DNA of 64,000 nt from positions 1 to 64,000 of the forward strand of contig PQAF01000048.1 in NCBI GenBank assembly GCA_003105015.1, given 5' to 3'. Made by a program: the position numbers and the translations under genes. Numbering within the stretch: position 1 is the stretch's first letter; every line of letters starts with the position of its first letter. The DNA is from Rhodocyclales bacterium. GTDB taxonomy: Bacteria > Pseudomonadota > Gammaproteobacteria > Burkholderiales > Rhodocyclaceae. Below the pieces are notes generated by a model, which searched no databases, was not told where the DNA came from, and was given only the letters and a program-made list of their open reading frames with translations. This document shows positions 7,831 to 18,411 of this stretch, piece after piece.

Positions 7831-9537
7831 ATGGTTTTGACCGGTGCGGAAATTGTAATCAGGTGCCTGCAGGAAGAAAAGGTCGAATATGTTTTCGGCT
7901 ACCCTGGCGGCTCGGTCCTCTTCATATACGACGAGCTGTTCAAGCAGGACAAGGTCCGCCATGTGCTGGTGCGCCATGAGCAAGGCGCCGTCCATGCGGC
8001 CGACGGCTATGCGCGCTCGACCGAAAAGGTGGGGGTGGCACTGGTGACTTCCGGCCCGGGGGTGACCAACGCCGTGACGGGCATAGCCACCGCCTACATG
8101 GACTCCATCCCGATGGTGATCATTTCCGGCCAGGTGCCCACTGCCTACATCGGCCAGGATGCCTTCCAGGAAGTGGATACCGTCGGCATCACCCGGCCTT
8201 GCGTCAAGCACAATTTCCTTGTCAAGGATATTCGGGAGCTTGCCTCGACCATCAAGAAGGCGTTCTACTTGGCCAAGAGCGGCCGGCCCGGGCCGGTGCT
8301 GGTGGATATTCCGAAGGACATCTCGGCCATGAAGGGCGAGTATGCCTATCCGAAGACGATCTCCATGCGTTCCTACAACCCCGTGATCAAGGGGCATCAG
8401 GGGCAGATCAAGAAGGCGGTGCAACTGCTGCTCGAGGCCAAGCGGCCGATGATCTACACGGGTGGCGGCGTGATCCTGTCGGACGCTGCGGACAAACTCG
8501 CCAAGCTGGTCAGGCAGCTCGGGTTTCCAGTGACCAACACGTTAATGGGCTTGGGAGGCTATCCGGCGACGGACAAGCAGTTTGTCGGCATGCTCGGAAT
8601 GCATGGCACCTATGAAGCCAACATGGCCATGCAGCACTGCGATGTGCTGCTGGCCGTCGGCGCGCGCTTCGACGACCGCGTCATCGGCAATCCGGAGCAT
8701 TTTGCCGAGGTACCGCGCAAGATCATCCATATCGATATTGATCCTTCCTCGATTTCCAAGCGGGTCAAGGTGGATGTTCCCATCGTCGGCGATTTGCCCG
8801 AGGTACTCGAAGATATCTCGAAACTGCTCTCCGCAGCCGGCGACCGGCCGGACGAGAAGGCAGTCAAGGCCTGGTGGAAGCAGATCGATGAATGGCGCGG
8901 CAAGGACTGCCTGAAATATGACCGCAAGAGCAAGATCATCAAGCCCCAGTACGTCGTCGAGAAGCTCTATGAGGTAACGAAGGGCGAAGCCTTCGTCTGC
9001 TCCGACGTCGGACAGCACCAGATGTGGGCAGCGCAGTACTACAAGTTCGACAAGCCGCGCCGCTGGATGAACTCCGGCGGCCTCGGCACGATGGGCTTCG
9101 GCCTGCCGGCGGCGATGGGCGTCCAGCTTGCCCACCCCGGATCACCCGTGGCCTGCGTCACCGGGGAAGGCAGCGTTCAGATGTGCATCCAGGAGCTGTC
9201 AACCTGCAAGCAGTACCGCCTGCCTGTGAAGGTGATACTGCTGAACAACGGCTACCTCGGCATGGTGCGCCAATGGCAGCAGCTCTTCCATGGCAACCGC
9301 TACGCCGAGTCCTATGTCGATGCCTTGCCGGATTTCGTCAAGCTGGCCGAGGCTTATGGCCATGTCGGCATGCGCGTCGAGAAACCGGGCGACGTGGAAG
9401 GCGCTCTGAAAGAAGCCTTCAAGCGCAAGGACGACCTGGTCTTCCTCGATTTCGCCATCGATCCGACCGAGAATGTCTATCCCATGGTGCAGGGCGGCAA
9501 GGGCCTCACCGAAATGATCCTCTCTGAAGAATTGTAA
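7831..9537 (+). CDS. ilvB: Acetolactate synthase, large (catalytic) subunit
   Basis: A thiamine diphosphate enzyme that condenses pyruvate with pyruvate or 2-oxobutyrate, the first common step to valine, leucine and isoleucine. The 568-residue product has the N-terminal catalytic segment FGYPGGSVLFIYDEL, with the conserved glutamate in RHEQGAVHAADGYAR. It also has the FAD-associated central domain (VGARFDDRVIGNPEHF) and the ThDP-binding region beginning GEGSVQMCIQEL and ending in NNGYLGMVRQWQ. The ATG at 7831 gives MVLTGAEIVIRCL, the normal family start; an upstream TTG would add 24 atypical residues. Four bases separate it from ilvN. Confidence 0.97.
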   Translation: MVLTGAEIVIRCLQEEKVEYVFGYPGGSVLFIYDELFKQDKVRHVLVRHEQGAVHAADGYARSTEKVGVALVTSGPGVTNAVTGIATAYMDSIPMVIISGQVPTAYIGQDAFQEVDTVGITRPCVKHNFLVKDIRELASTIKKAFYLAKSGRPGPVLVDIPKDISAMKGEYAYPKTISMRSYNPVIKGHQGQIKKAVQLLLEAKRPMIYTGGGVILSDAADKLAKLVRQLGFPVTNTLMGLGGYPATDKQFVGMLGMHGTYEANMAMQHCDVLLAVGARFDDRVIGNPEHFAEVPRKIIHIDIDPSSISKRVKVDVPIVGDLPEVLEDISKLLSAAGDRPDEKAVKAWWKQIDEWRGKDCLKYDRKSKIIKPQYVVEKLYEVTKGEAFVCSDVGQHQMWAAQYYKFDKPRRWMNSGGLGTMGFGLPAAMGVQLAHPGSPVACVTGEGSVQMCIQELSTCKQYRLPVKVILLNNGYLGMVRQWQQLFHGNRYAESYVDALPDFVKLAEAYGHVGMRVEKPGDVEGALKEAFKRKDDLVFLDFAIDPTENVYPMVQGGKGLTEMILSEEL

Positions 9538-9541
9538 CGCC

Positions 9542-10033
9542 ATGCGGCACGTTATCTCCCTCCTCATCGAAAACGAAGCCGGCGCGCTGTCCCGCGTGTC
9601 GGGACTTTTCTCGGCACGCGCCTACAACATCGAGTCGCTGACAGTGGCGCCGACCGAGGATCCCTCCATGTCGCGCATCACCATTGTCAGCGTTGGCTCC
9701 GACGACATCATCGAGCAGATCACCAAGCAGTTGAACAAGTTGATCGAGGTGATCAAGGTGGTGGACATCTCCGAGGCGGCCCACATCGAGCGCGAACTCA
9801 TGCTGGTCAAGGTGCGTGCGACCGGCAAGGATCGCGAGGAAATGAAGCGCATGTCGGACATCTTCCGCGGCCGCATCATCGACGTGACCGAGACGACCTA
9901 CGTCATCGAGCTGACCGGCAATACCGCCAAGCTCGATTCCTTCATCGAGGCCATCGACCGTTCGCTCATTCTGGAGACGGTGCGCACCGGCGTCTGCGGC
10001 ATTGGCCGTGGCGACAGGGTGCTCAGGGTCTGA
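9542..10033 (+). CDS. ilvN: Acetolactate synthase, small (regulatory) subunit
   Basis: The regulatory partner of IlvB, which raises activity and confers feedback inhibition by valine. The 163-residue protein carries an N-terminal ACT domain (RHVISLLIENEAGALSRV, then FSARAYNIESLTV) followed by the C-terminal ACT-like domain of the family (MLVKVRATGKDREEM to GRIIDVTETTYVIELTG). Normal length. The sequence resembles the IlvH-type small subunits, and the symbol ilvH would serve as well. It lies between ilvB (four-base gap) and ilvC (60-base gap), so the three form one operon. Confidence 0.96.
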   Translation: MRHVISLLIENEAGALSRVSGLFSARAYNIESLTVAPTEDPSMSRITIVSVGSDDIIEQITKQLNKLIEVIKVVDISEAAHIERELMLVKVRATGKDREEMKRMSDIFRGRIIDVTETTYVIELTGNTAKLDSFIEAIDRSLILETVRTGVCGIGRGDRVLRV

Positions 10034-10075
10034 CCAACCGCTTCTTCCCGCCGTGTCAGGCGGACTGACTATTGA

Positions 10076-11109
<1,034 letters not shown>

Positions 11110-11110
<1 letters not shown>

Positions 11111-11754
11111 TGCCTTCCTATCCTCACCCCATCATCGCCAGGGAGGGGTGGCCCTTCCTGGCGGTTTCCATCGCGGCGGCGCTGGCCGTAGGCTGGCTGG
11201 CCGGCGGCGCATGGTCTGTGCCGCTATGGATCTGGACGCTCTTTGTCCTGCAGTTTTTCCGCGATCCGGCGCGACCCATTCCGGGCACGACCAAGGACGT
11301 GCTGTCGCCGGCCGACGGTCGCATCGTCGCCATCCAGAAAACGCACGATCCCTATGTCGACCGTGAGGCGCTCAAGATCAGCGTCTTCATGAACGTCTTC
11401 AACGTGCATTCCAACCGCAGTCCGGTGGACGGCGAAGTGAAGGGGTGCTGGTACCACGCCGGCAGTTTCCTGAATGCCGCCCTCGACAAGGCCTCGCTGG
11501 AGAACGAGCGCAACGCCATCTGGTTGCGCACGCCGGACGGCCAGGATGTCACCAGCGTGCAGGTGGCGGGCCTGATTGCCCGCCGCATCCTCTGCTACGT
11601 GAAGGGAGGCGATGTGCTTACCCGAGGGCAGCGCTACGGCTTTATCCGCTTCGGTTCGCGCGTCGATGTTTATCTGCCGCCGGAATCTCAGGCCAGAGTG
11701 ACGATTGGCGAGAAGGTTTCCTCTTCGGCAACCATCCTGGCCGAGTTGCCCTGA
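11110..11754 (+). CDS. psd: Phosphatidylserine decarboxylase proenzyme
   Basis: Makes phosphatidylethanolamine by decarboxylating phosphatidylserine at the inner membrane. The 214-residue short form (PSD-A type) has two N-terminal membrane segments (about 14-31 and 33-50), then the catalytic domain with [10 protein letters not shown] and [18 protein letters not shown]. The self-cleavage site that creates the pyruvoyl group is the GS in [12 protein letters not shown]. Start is GTG at 11110, overlapping the ilvC stop by one base (TAGTG). Followed 37 bases later by pssA, which makes its substrate. Confidence 0.94.
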
Positions 11755-11791
11755 GCCGACAGCGCGCATTCCCTCCGCTACAATAGCGGTC

Positions 11792-12550
11792 ATGCCCGAG
11801 ATCCGATCCCGCAAGGCACTGGTCAACCCCGAAATCAGACGGCGGGGCATCTATATCCTGCCCAACCTGTTTACGACAGCTGCCCTGTTTGCCGGCTTCT
11901 ACGCCATCGTGCAGGCCATGACCGGCCGATTCGAGCATGCGGCAGTGGCCATCTTCATCGCCATGATCCTGGATGGTCTGGATGGGCGCGTCGCGCGGCT
12001 GACCCGTACTCAAAGTGCCTTTGGCGCCGAATATGACTCCCTCTCGGACATGGTGTCGTTCGGCGTGGCGCCGGCCCTGGTGATGTTCGAATGGGCCATG
12101 AAGGGCATGGGCAAGTGGGGCTGGATCGCCGCCTTCATCTACTGCGTCGGTGCAGCCTTGCGGCTGGCGCGCTTCAACACCAACATCGAGGTGGTCGACA
12201 AACGTTTCTTTCAGGGCTTGCCCAGCCCTGCGGCGGCAGCGCTGATCGCCGGTTTTGTCTGGGTGCTGATGGATCTGAATTACACCGGCGAGGAAGTGCG
12301 CTGGTATGCCTGGGCGCTGACCATCTTTGCTGGCGTGACCATGGTGAGCAACTTTAGCTATTACAGCGGCAAGGACATCAATCTCAGGCGCAGCGTGCCG
12401 TTCATAGCCGTGCTGGCGATCGTCCTCTTCTTCGTCCTGGTTTCCAGCTATCCCCCCGGCATCCTCTTTGCACTGTTCCTCTGCTATGCATTCTCGGGCT
12501 ACGTCATGGCCGCCCTTGGCTGGGTCCGGCGCCATAGATCCCCGTCTTGA
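11792..12550 (+). CDS. pssA: CDP-diacylglycerol--serine O-phosphatidyltransferase
   Basis: Joins CDP-diacylglycerol and serine to give phosphatidylserine, the substrate of Psd. The 252-residue membrane protein carries the CDP-alcohol phosphatidyltransferase signature DG-x2-GR-x8-G-x3-D-x3-D within ILDGLDGRVARLTRTQS and FGAEYDSLSD (about residues 64-90). It has roughly six to eight membrane segments and the AALRLARFN motif typical of the multi-pass PssA family (not the E. coli peripheral type). The ATG at 11792 gives the usual short Arg-rich N-terminus before NPEIRRRGIYILPN. Confidence 0.95.
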   Translation: MPEIRSRKALVNPEIRRRGIYILPNLFTTAALFAGFYAIVQAMTGRFEHAAVAIFIAMILDGLDGRVARLTRTQSAFGAEYDSLSDMVSFGVAPALVMFEWAMKGMGKWGWIAAFIYCVGAALRLARFNTNIEVVDKRFFQGLPSPAAAALIAGFVWVLMDLNYTGEEVRWYAWALTIFAGVTMVSNFSYYSGKDINLRRSVPFIAVLAIVLFFVLVSSYPPGILFALFLCYAFSGYVMAALGWVRRHRSPS

Positions 12551-12556
12551 CCCCCC

Positions 12557-12585
12557 TTGCGCCCTTGCCGGAATCTGGCTATAGT
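12557..12585 (+). promoter_or_regulatory. Probable promoter for leader ORF and leuA
   Basis: TTGCGC at 12557-12562 and TATAGT at 12580-12585, spaced 17 bases. The expected transcription start, about seven bases after the -10, coincides with the ATG of the leucine-rich ORF at 12592, so the RNA may be leaderless. Only sequence evidence. Confidence 0.5.
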
Positions 12586-12591
12586 CGATCC

Positions 12592-12678
12592 ATGCTTCAG
12601 ATCGCGCTTCTCCTGACGGCAACACTTCTTCTCAGCGGCCTTCTGCTGGCCCGGCCGCTGCTGCGCCGCGCGCGCTAA
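12592..12678 (+). CDS. 28-residue leucine-rich ORF, possible leuA leader peptide
   Basis: An ORF of 28 codons lying 87 bases before leuA, encoding MLQIALLLTATLLLSGLLLA and then RPLLRRAR. Twelve of 28 residues are leucine, in three triplets (LLL) and one or two pairs, as expected of a leucine-attenuator peptide; the same composition could also be a tiny single-span membrane protein. There is no ribosome-binding site, but a promoter places the transcription start on or next to the ATG. Downstream a weak hairpin (GAGGG CAAAA CCCCC, with mismatches) and a short T-run occur near 12715-12742. Role in attenuation is inferred. Confidence 0.45.
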   Translation: MLQIALLLTATLLLSGLLLARPLLRRAR

Positions 12679-12765
12679 ATTCCCATATCCACAATTTGAG
12701 CTGTATCCGGCCGACGAGGGCAAAACCCCCGATCGACTTTTGACGCATCCCATTCGGAGATGAAC

Positions 12766-14301
<1,536 letters not shown>

Positions 14302-14315
14302 CGGTTCGCATATGG

Positions 14316-14355
14316 CCCCTCCCCTAAAAGGGGCATTGCGAGAATGGGGGAGGGG
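14316..14355. repeat. Inverted repeat after leuA, possible terminator
   Basis: CCCCTCCCC at 14316-14324 is exactly complementary to GGGGAGGGG at 14347-14355, enclosing a smaller CCCCT/AGGGG hairpin. It begins 15 bases after the leuA stop and is followed by TGATTTAATT rather than a clean T-run, so it may act as a weak terminator or be a copy of a dispersed G+C palindrome. Confidence 0.55.
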
Positions 14356-14533
14356 TGATTTAATTCCTGTCGAAGACGCAAAGGCAGCCCAACTCCTGCT
14401 GCCTCCTATTCATTCCGGCTTGCTAAGCCAGGCTTTCTCGCCGTCTCGTGCAGTTGGCGCCCAATTCCTGCGCGGAAGCGGTACTCGGCATCTCGGCCTT
14501 CAAATCTGCCTCATTCTGGTTTAGCCACACTAG

Positions 14534-14570
14534 AGGCAGCGGCCTAAAGTAGCGGCCAATGCCTTTTTTT
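14534..14570 (+). terminator. Rho-independent terminator upstream of the ANTAR regulator
   Basis: AGGCA (14534-14538) pairs with TGCCT (14560-14564), and an inner GGCC (14541-14544) pairs with GGCC (14554-14557), followed by seven T. It ends 84 bases before the REC-ANTAR gene, so it either ends the leuA-side transcript or acts as an attenuator in the leader of the regulator. The inner loop contains AAAGTA, which fits the A-n-n-G-n-n hexaloop rule of ANTAR targets, with one bulged base. Apart from this and the inverted repeat at 14316, the 350-base gap holds no recognisable gene. Confidence 0.6.
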
Positions 14571-14653
14571 GCGCCAATCCATCCCCATTTATATTTAAGG
14601 GTTAAAGGAAAACGCCGTTAATCAGGCGAACAATCAGTGCCTGGAGGGCATGT

Positions 14654-15265
14654 ATGGAGCAACTCAAACAGGAACTACCCCGCAAGGTACTGCTGGTGGA
14701 TGATGACCGGTTGGTCTTGGCGACCTTGGGAAAGGGACTGGAGCAATCCGGCTACGCGGTACAGGCCTGCGCCTCGGTTGAAGAGGCAAAGCGGGTCATA
14801 GCGTTGGATGCACCGGATATCGCCGTGCTGGATGTCCGCATGCCGGGGATTTCAGGGCTCGATTTGGCGTCGGAACTGAGCAAGGATCAGCAGATTCCAT
14901 TCATTTTCCTGACTGCCTACAGCGAGGCCGATGTCGTAATGAAGGCTGCAGAGAATGGCGCGCTAGGCTATTTGGTAAAGCCCGTGGATATTCCCCAGTT
15001 GGTTCCTGCCATTGAGGCGGGGCTGGCGCGGGCAGCGGATCTCAAGAAATTGCGCAATACCGAACAGCAACTGCAGACCGCCCTCAACGAAAATCGCGAG
15101 GTCAGCATGGCTGTGGGACTTCTCATGGAACGACGCAGGCTCAATCGGCAGCAGGCTTTCGAGACGTTGCGTACGACTGCGCGTACGCAACGCCGGAAGA
15201 TTGGTGAGGTGGCTGAGGAGATTCTCGCGGCAGCAGAGCTTCTCAACGTTAGCAAGACCCCCTGA
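14654..15265 (+). CDS. Response regulator with ANTAR RNA-binding output domain
   Basis: A two-domain regulator of 203 residues. The receiver domain (about 10-125) has the acidic cluster VDDD at 16-18, the phosphoryl-accepting Asp60 (IAVLDVRMPG), Thr87 and Lys109 in LVKP. After a short coiled linker, the ANTAR domain (about 146-197) shows the family pattern REVSMAVGLLMERRRLNRQQAFETL with RKIGEVAEEIL. ANTAR proteins bind paired RNA hairpins and prevent transcription termination, in the manner of AmiR, NasR and EutV. No histidine kinase is encoded nearby; a chemoreceptor follows 230 bases downstream. The target genes are unknown; a terminator just upstream is a possible site of autoregulation. 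Confidence 0.92.
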   Translation: MEQLKQELPRKVLLVDDDRLVLATLGKGLEQSGYAVQACASVEEAKRVIALDAPDIAVLDVRMPGISGLDLASELSKDQQIPFIFLTAYSEADVVMKAAENGALGYLVKPVDIPQLVPAIEAGLARAADLKKLRNTEQQLQTALNENREVSMAVGLLMERRRLNRQQAFETLRTTARTQRRKIGEVAEEILAAAELLNVSKTP

Positions 15266-15327
15266 GCCTTTTCTCAAAGGCCGTGTGCCCCTCAAGAGAT
15301 GCGGCTAAGCTGTTGTTTTCAATAAAC

Positions 15328-15341
15328 TTGATATTTCTCAA
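15328..15341. promoter_or_regulatory. FNR/ANR-type box upstream of the chemoreceptor
   Basis: TTGATATTTCTCAA, matching TTGAT-N4-ATCAA at nine of ten positions, inside a perfect eight-base inverted repeat (AAACTTGA at 15324-15331 and TCAAGTTT at 15338-15345). It is about 155 bases before the chemoreceptor ATG. No -10 hexamer sits at the exact class II spacing; TTAATT at 15361 is three bases off. Confidence 0.5.
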
Positions 15342-15495
15342 GTTTTCATTTTCTCCTCCGTTAATTCAACCATCAAGAATTGTTGTCCCGCCGGCGTTCG
15401 GCTGAGCGGGAACCAGACCCAGAACCGTCTGCTATCGCTCCCCCGGGTTTCCGGGAGCCACATGGTTGCTTTGTCTGAAGCGAAGGAGAAATCAA

Positions 15496-17118
15496 ATGTT
15501 CGGAAAACTTACCATTGCACTGCGGCTGACTCTGGGCTTCGGCTTGTTTTTCGTCATGTTGCTTGCTTCCGTAGTGTTGGGCCTGAATCGGCTTGAAACC
15601 ATTGAAAACATGATGGAGCGGATCGTGACCAAGGATTGGCGGAAGACTGTGCTGGTCAATGACGCCATCGATCTGATGAACACCAATGCGCGGGAGACTT
15701 TCCTGCTGTTCATGACCAAGGATCGCGCGGTGGTGAAACAGCGAATTGCGGAGAACGTGAAGACCATTACCGCAAAGCTGGAGGAGTTGGAAAAGTTGCT
15801 CTACAAGCCGGAAGGCAAAGCCATGCTGGCCGAGATTCGCGAGAAACGGAAAACCTATGTCAATTCCTTTCTTAACGTGGGCAAGTTGCTTGACGCCGGC
15901 CAGGATGCCGAGGCGACTCGGGTGATGACAGCTGAAACCGTTCCGGCGCTCGATGCCCTGCTTGCCTCGGTGGATAAGCTGATCAAGATTCAGGGACAGA
16001 TCCTTGAGGACACCGGGCAGGAGACCCGTGATATCTATGCGTGGTCGCGCAATGTTCTGATTCTGTTTCTGGCTGTCATGGCCGTGGTTGCCGTCATATT
16101 GGCGACTTGGATCATTCGTGCCGTAACGCGTCCGCTCGGCGCCGAGCCGGACGATGCCAAGGCCATCGTAGCCCGCATTGCCCAGGGCGATCTGACGCAG
16201 GAGATTGCACTTCGCCAGGGTGATAGCGACAGCCTGCTGGCCGCCATGCGACACATGCAGACGAGTCTGCGCAAGCTGATCGGCGAGCTGAAGGCCAATG
16301 CAGACGGCGTGGCCAGCGCGGCCCATCAGTTGTCATCCGCATCCGAGCAACTGGCGATCGGAACGGCCCAGCAGAGCGAGGCGGCTTCCAGCATGGCTGC
16401 GGCGGTGGAAGAGATGACAGTCTCCATCAACCATGTTTCCGACAGCGCCAATGAGGCACGGCAGGTGACGGACGAGACGGGCGAGCAATCGAACAACGGC
16501 AAGCGCGTCATTCAGGATACGGTTGCCGAGATGAAGGAAATTTCGAGGACGGTGGCGGAGGCCTCGGAAACCATTCATGCGGTGGGCGAGAACTCGCAGA
16601 AAATCTCCAGCATCGTGCAGGTGATCAAGGATGTGGCCGATCAGACCAACCTGCTGGCGCTCAACGCCGCCATCGAGGCGGCGCGCGCCGGCGAGCAGGG
16701 GCGCGGCTTCGCCGTGGTGGCCGACGAGGTGAGGAAGCTGGCCGAGCGTACCGCGCAGGCGACCACCGAGATTGGCGACATGATCAACGCAGTCCAGTCC
16801 AGTGCGCAGGCGGCGGTGGGCACCATGCAGCAGGCGGTTGCCCGTGTCGAGGGCGGCGTGGAAATGGCCAACCGTGCCGGTGAATCCATGAGCGGTATCA
16901 GCGATGGTGCCGAGCGGGTGGTGTCTGCGGTCAATGAAATCTCCAGCGCGCTCAAGGAGCAGAGCGTGGCGAGCAACGAGATCGCGTCGAATGTGGAACG
17001 GATCGCGCAGATGTCGGAGGAAAACAGCGCGGCGACCCGTGAAGCTGCCGATACCGCACGCCAACTGGAAGCCCTGGCGGTTGGTACGCGAACTGCGGTA
17101 AGCCAGTTCCGCGTCTGA
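15496..17118 (+). CDS. Methyl-accepting chemotaxis protein
   Basis: A 540-residue transmembrane chemoreceptor. TM1 is at about 12-32, a four-helix-bundle periplasmic sensor at about 35-185 (4HB_MCP type), TM2 at about 190-212, HAMP at about 213-265, and the cytoplasmic signalling region includes the hairpin tip [38 protein letters not shown]. The ATG at 15496 follows AAGGAGA at the right distance; an upstream in-frame start lacks a site. The ligand is unknown. An FNR-type box in the upstream region suggests low-oxygen control. It lacks the C-terminal NWETF-type CheR tether seen in E. coli receptors. Confidence 0.95.
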   Translation: MFGKLTIALRLTLGFGLFFVMLLASVVLGLNRLETIENMMERIVTKDWRKTVLVNDAIDLMNTNARETFLLFMTKDRAVVKQRIAENVKTITAKLEELEKLLYKPEGKAMLAEIREKRKTYVNSFLNVGKLLDAGQDAEATRVMTAETVPALDALLASVDKLIKIQGQILEDTGQETRDIYAWSRNVLILFLAVMAVVAVILATWIIRAVTRPLGAEPDDAKAIVARIAQGDLTQEIALRQGDSDSLLAAMRHMQTSLRKLIGELKANADGVASAAHQLSSASEQLAIGTAQQSEAASSMAAAVEEMTVSINHVSDSANEARQVTDETGEQSNNGKRVIQDTVAEMKEISRTVAEASETIHAVGENSQKISSIVQVIKDVADQTNLLALNAAIEAARAGEQGRGFAVVADEVRKLAERTAQATTEIGDMINAVQSSAQAAVGTMQQAVARVEGGVEMANRAGESMSGISDGAERVVSAVNEISSALKEQSVASNEIASNVERIAQMSEENSAATREAADTARQLEALAVGTRTAVSQFRV

Positions 17119-17176
17119 ACCGCCGTGTTGCAGCGACTGACTTTTAGTTTCGGCATGACGCCTGCCTTTGCAGGCA

Positions 17177-17539
17177 TCAGCCTTCACTGAATCTTCTTTT
17201 TCCGGTAGCGCGGGCATAGAGCACCGCGCTACCGAACAGGATGCAGGCAAGAAACGTTTCGGCGGTGGCCAGCCAGCGGGAAACGTCCCCTTCGGTGGCT
17301 GCGCGGACAACGCCTTCCATGACATAGGCCAGCGCCAAGAGCGAAACCCATTGGTGCGTATAGCGTTTGCCGCGCAACACGCCAAACAGGGGCGCCAGCA
17401 GCGGCAATGCCTTCAGCACCAGCCAGGATCCGCCCGGACGCAGTGGCGCCAACCACAATTCCCAGCCGAGACAGAGGAAAAGCAGGGCAACCAGGCTGAA
17501 TACGGCGGCATAGTTGTAAAGACGGGCGGCGGCAGGCAT
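17177..17539 (-). CDS. DUF2069 family membrane protein
   Basis: A 120-residue integral membrane protein of unknown function with four predicted segments (about residues 9-30, 40-55, 63-80 and 90-110). It matches the DUF2069 layout, including LGWELWLAPLRPGGSWLVLKALPLL and the RYTHQWVSLLALAYVMEGVVRA motif. It is convergent with the chemoreceptor and divergent from the YihY-family gene, 48 bases away. DUF2069 and YihY genes are commonly neighbours in betaproteobacteria. No function can be stated. Confidence 0.88.
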   Translation of the reverse strand: MPAAARLYNYAAVFSLVALLFLCLGWELWLAPLRPGGSWLVLKALPLLAPLFGVLRGKRYTHQWVSLLALAYVMEGVVRAATEGDVSRWLATAETFLACILFGSAVLYARATGKRRFSEG

Positions 17540-17587
17540 GGACGCTTCCGGTAGAATCGCGGCATTCTATCGGAACGGGACTTTTAG

Positions 17588-18403
17588 ATGCGCCTGGTCG
17601 GCCCCTTGCCCGACTTCCTGACGCGCTGCATTGCGCGCTTTCGCGAGGAGCGCTGCGCCCAGGCTGCCGCCAGCCTGGCTTTCACCACGCTGCTGGCGCT
17701 GGTGCCGCTTATCACTGTTGCCCTGGTGCTGATTTCCCAATTCGATCTTTTCTCGGGGCTGGGCGCAGCGCTGCGCAATTTTCTGCTGGCCAACCTGCTG
17801 CCGGAGAAAGCCGGCAAAGTCATTGCTACCTATGCGCTGCAATTCAGCCAGAAGACCGGCCGGCTGACAGTGCTGGGGTCGGGCATGCTGGTGGCAACCG
17901 CACTGTTGCTGATGCTTTCCATCGACCGTGTATTCGGCCAGATCTGGCGGGTCAAGCAGCCACGGCCGCTGGTCAGGCGCATATTCATATATTTGGGGGG
18001 GCTGTTGGTTGGGCCAGCGGTGCTGGGTGCGTGCGTGGCAGCGGCGACCTATTTGCTGACTGCTTCGCTTGGGTTGGTCAATGAGCCGAGATGGATAACC
18101 AACCTGCTCCTCAAAATTGTGCCGGCGCTGCTGCTTGCGGCTTTGTGCGGCTTGATCTACTACGCCATGCCGAATCGCCCGGTAGCACCCCGGCATGCCG
18201 TCATCGGCGGCATCGTTGCGGCGCTCGGATTTTCGCTAGTCCAGCGCGGTTTTGGCGTGTATGTGGCGGCATTCCCCAACTACACCCTGATCTATGGCGC
18301 GTTCGCCACGGTGCCCATCCTTCTGGTGTGGCTGTATCTGTCCTGGCTGGTGGTCCTGGCCGGCGCGCTGACGACCGCCGTGCTGGGTGAGTTATCCCCG
18401 TGA
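17588..18403 (+). CDS. YihY/BrkB family inner membrane protein
   Basis: A 271-residue protein of the YihY family (formerly annotated as ribonuclease BN in error). It has the characteristic AAASLAFTTLLALVPLITVAL segment near residue 25, then ALLLMLSIDRVFGQIWRV and PRHAVIGGIVAALGFSLVQRGFGVYV. The segment YGAFATVPILLVWLYLSWLVVLAGA follows near the C-terminus. Six membrane segments are likely. The biochemical role is unsettled. This is the short family form; many members carry a longer C-terminal extension, missing here. It ends nine bases from the convergent 506-residue gene. Confidence 0.9.
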   Translation: MRLVGPLPDFLTRCIARFREERCAQAAASLAFTTLLALVPLITVALVLISQFDLFSGLGAALRNFLLANLLPEKAGKVIATYALQFSQKTGRLTVLGSGMLVATALLLMLSIDRVFGQIWRVKQPRPLVRRIFIYLGGLLVGPAVLGACVAAATYLLTASLGLVNEPRWITNLLLKIVPALLLAALCGLIYYAMPNRPVAPRHAVIGGIVAALGFSLVQRGFGVYVAAFPNYTLIYGAFATVPILLVWLYLSWLVVLAGALTTAVLGELSP

Positions 18404-18411
18404 GACGCTGA

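Noticed and set aside
12715..12742. Terminator in the leuA leader
   Set aside because: The stem has mismatches and only four T follow; kept only as part of the leader hypothesis, not as a feature.
17157..17179. Hairpin GCCTGC/GCAGGC between the chemoreceptor and the DUF2069 gene
   Set aside because: Short stem with a mismatch and no T-run on either strand; too weak to call a terminator.
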